8,334 bases of DNA from Thermodesulfobacteriota bacterium (GTDB taxonomy: Bacteria; Desulfobacterota_D; UBA1144; Nemesobacterales; UBA2774), in the NCBI GenBank assembly GCA_039028315.1, contig JBCCIH010000107.1:1-8334 (forward strand), written 5' to 3'. Positions 7,018 to 8,334 of this stretch are shown in pieces (the stretch's first letter is position 1; each line of letters opens with the position of its first letter). The position numbers and the translations under genes are program-made. The notes beneath the pieces were generated by a model. The model did not search any database and was not told the origin of the DNA. It was given only the letters and a program-made list of their open reading frames with translations.

Positions 7018-8334
7018 ATGACAGAATTTAATAACTGCATATTTATAATGGCCGACGGCGCAAGAGCTGATGTATTCTCTGATCTTCTGAGCAAAGGAGA
7101 GTTGCCGAATATATCTAAATATATCCTAGAAGGTGGTAGCCATACCGAAGCTGTTACCGTATTTCCTTCCACAACCGGTCCAGCCTACACGCCATATATA
7201 TTAGGGAAATACCCTGGGCGCTGTAACATGCCTGGAATTAGATGGATGGATAGATATAAATATGAGGATAAAACTATCTCTCTTGGGCGTTTTAGAAGCT
7301 ATATCGGTATTGAGACATATCTTATGAACTCAGATGTTTCAAAGGAGTTTCAAACAGTTTTTGAACTAATTCCTAGAAGTGTGAATATCTTTAATGAGCT
7401 TTGTAGGGGGGTTAGCTTCAGAAATGACAAGACTATGTTCTCAAAACTCTACTATAAGGTCAAGAGTCACTTCACTGATAAAAGTAATGAAGTAGATCTG
7501 GTAGCTGAGCGGATACTTCTTAACTCGCTTGAGCTTTTACCCGATTACACATATGCTGTTTTTTTGGGCATAGACACTTACTCACATATAAATCACCCTT
7601 TTCACGAAAAGGTGCTAGATTCATACCGCAGAATTGATAATACAGTTGGTCTTGTGGCAAAGAGCCTAAAGAGCAAGGGCCGACTTGAAGAGACCTTGTT
7701 TGTCCTCACTAGCGATCATGGTCTTACTCAAACCCACTCACACTTTGATTCGCTCGAATTTATGAACTCACAGGGCTACAAGACATTTTATTATCCAAAT
7801 GTGTTCAGACATTTTTGGGATGCTGATGCAGGAAGTCTGATTTCCGGAAATGCTATGGCAAATATTTATGTAAAAAGCCCGGAGGGATGGAGCAGAAAAT
7901 CAACATACGAAGAGTTGGAGAGTTTAGTAGATAATTTTTTAGAGAGAAAAGAGGTAGATATAGTAGCGGGGTTGGATGAAAAGGGTAGGGCTAGAATCAA
8001 AAGCATAAGGGGAGAGGCCTCAGCTTGGATTGATGATGATCAAAACATCAACTATGAAAAAATAAAAGGAGACCCTTTTAACTATAATGGCATGCCCAAG
8101 AAAATGAGCTATGAACAAGCCCTTTCGCATAGCTATAAAACAGAGTACCCTGATGCACTAGTTCAGATAATACAAGTTTTAGAAAGTCCTCGGACAGGTG
8201 ATCTGGTGTTGAGTGCAAATCCTGGCTATGACCTTCGGGCTAGACATGAAAATCCCGAACACCGATCTTCTCATGGCGCACTATTTAGAGATCATATGCT
8301 CGTGCCTTTGGTTATGAACTCTAAGATAAATAAA
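7018..8334 (+). CDS. Alkaline phosphatase-superfamily protein (type I phosphodiesterase/nucleotide pyrophosphatase-like), 3'-truncated
   Basis: This is a two-metal phosphoester hydrolase of the alkaline phosphatase superfamily, closest in motif to the phosphodiesterase/nucleotide pyrophosphatase branch. Its substrate cannot be told from the sequence. The frame runs open for 439 codons to the window end. All seven expected active-site positions are present: D13 in MADGAR, the probable nucleophile T53 in PSTTGPAY, D186 and H190 in GIDTYSH, D233 and H234 in TSDHG, and H419 in SSHG followed by VPL. The stretch between H234 and H419 (about 185 residues) is longer than in the compact Xanthomonas enzyme (about 105), suggesting an inserted cap region. 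The N-terminus begins directly in the first core strand with no signal peptide, so the protein is probably cytoplasmic, unlike many secreted relatives. The ATG is preceded by GGTGGAG at 7009-7015. It is the only standard start after the glnE stop, which lies in the same frame 36 bases before it. Co-transcription with glnE is likely. Confidence 0.88.
   Translation, partial: MTEFNNCIFIMADGARADVFSDLLSKGELPNISKYILEGGSHTEAVTVFPSTTGPAYTPYILGKYPGRCNMPGIRWMDRYKYEDKTISLGRFRSYIGIETYLMNSDVSKEFQTVFELIPRSVNIFNELCRGVSFRNDKTMFSKLYYKVKSHFTDKSNEVDLVAERILLNSLELLPDYTYAVFLGIDTYSHINHPFHEKVLDSYRRIDNTVGLVAKSLKSKGRLEETLFVLTSDHGLTQTHSHFDSLEFMNSQGYKTFYYPNVFRHFWDADAGSLISGNAMANIYVKSPEGWSRKSTYEELESLVDNFLERKEVDIVAGLDEKGRARIKSIRGEASAWIDDDQNINYEKIKGDPFNYNGMPKKMSYEQALSHSYKTEYPDALVQIIQVLESPRTGDLVLSANPGYDLRARHENPEHRSSHGALFRDHMLVPLVMNSKINK

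Noticed and set aside
6855..7172. Minus-strand open frame of 105 codons spanning the glnE end and the next gene's start
   Set aside because: It is antisense to two well-supported genes, shows no recognisable domain, and long chance frames opposite real genes are common.

Overview
The window is a bacterial chromosomal segment with moderate to low GC. Every supported gene reads on the + strand. In order it holds: the 3' part of a membrane-bound polyferredoxin (cut by the window start), a complete primosomal helicase gene priA, a small basic protein gene of unknown function, a complete glnE (bifunctional glutamine synthetase adenylyltransferase/adenylyl-removing enzyme), and the 5' part of a cytoplasmic alkaline phosphatase-superfamily gene (cut by the window end). 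There are no tRNA or rRNA genes, no insertion sequences and no CRISPR array, and no intergenic gap exceeds about 80 bases.

GlnE, an eight-cysteine PriA and a NapH/NosR-like polyferredoxin together suggest a Gram-negative bacterium, perhaps a deltaproteobacterial (Desulfobacterota-like) or related lineage. That placement is an inference from gene content and general protein character; the sequence alone does not settle the phylum.

Layout: positions 1-1343 encode an integral membrane protein with about eight hydrophobic segments, cysteine motifs in the membrane domain and a C-terminal pair of 4Fe-4S sites. A 57-base gap leads to priA (1401-3815). A 78-base AT-rich gap, the most plausible internal promoter site, leads to the small basic gene (3894-4208). 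That gene overlaps glnE (4201-6981) by 8 bases, so the two are probably translationally coupled. A 36-base gap then leads to the phosphatase-family gene (from 7018), which is still open at the window end and has an intact active-site set.

Functionally these are mostly unrelated housekeeping jobs: electron transfer, replication restart, nitrogen control and a phosphoester hydrolase of unknown substrate. The tight spacing suggests that the small gene, glnE and the phosphatase gene form one transcription unit. I see no clear sign of a new multi-gene system. The parts that remain unexplained are the small basic protein, the substrate of the phosphatase-like enzyme, and the role and missing N-terminus of the polyferredoxin.
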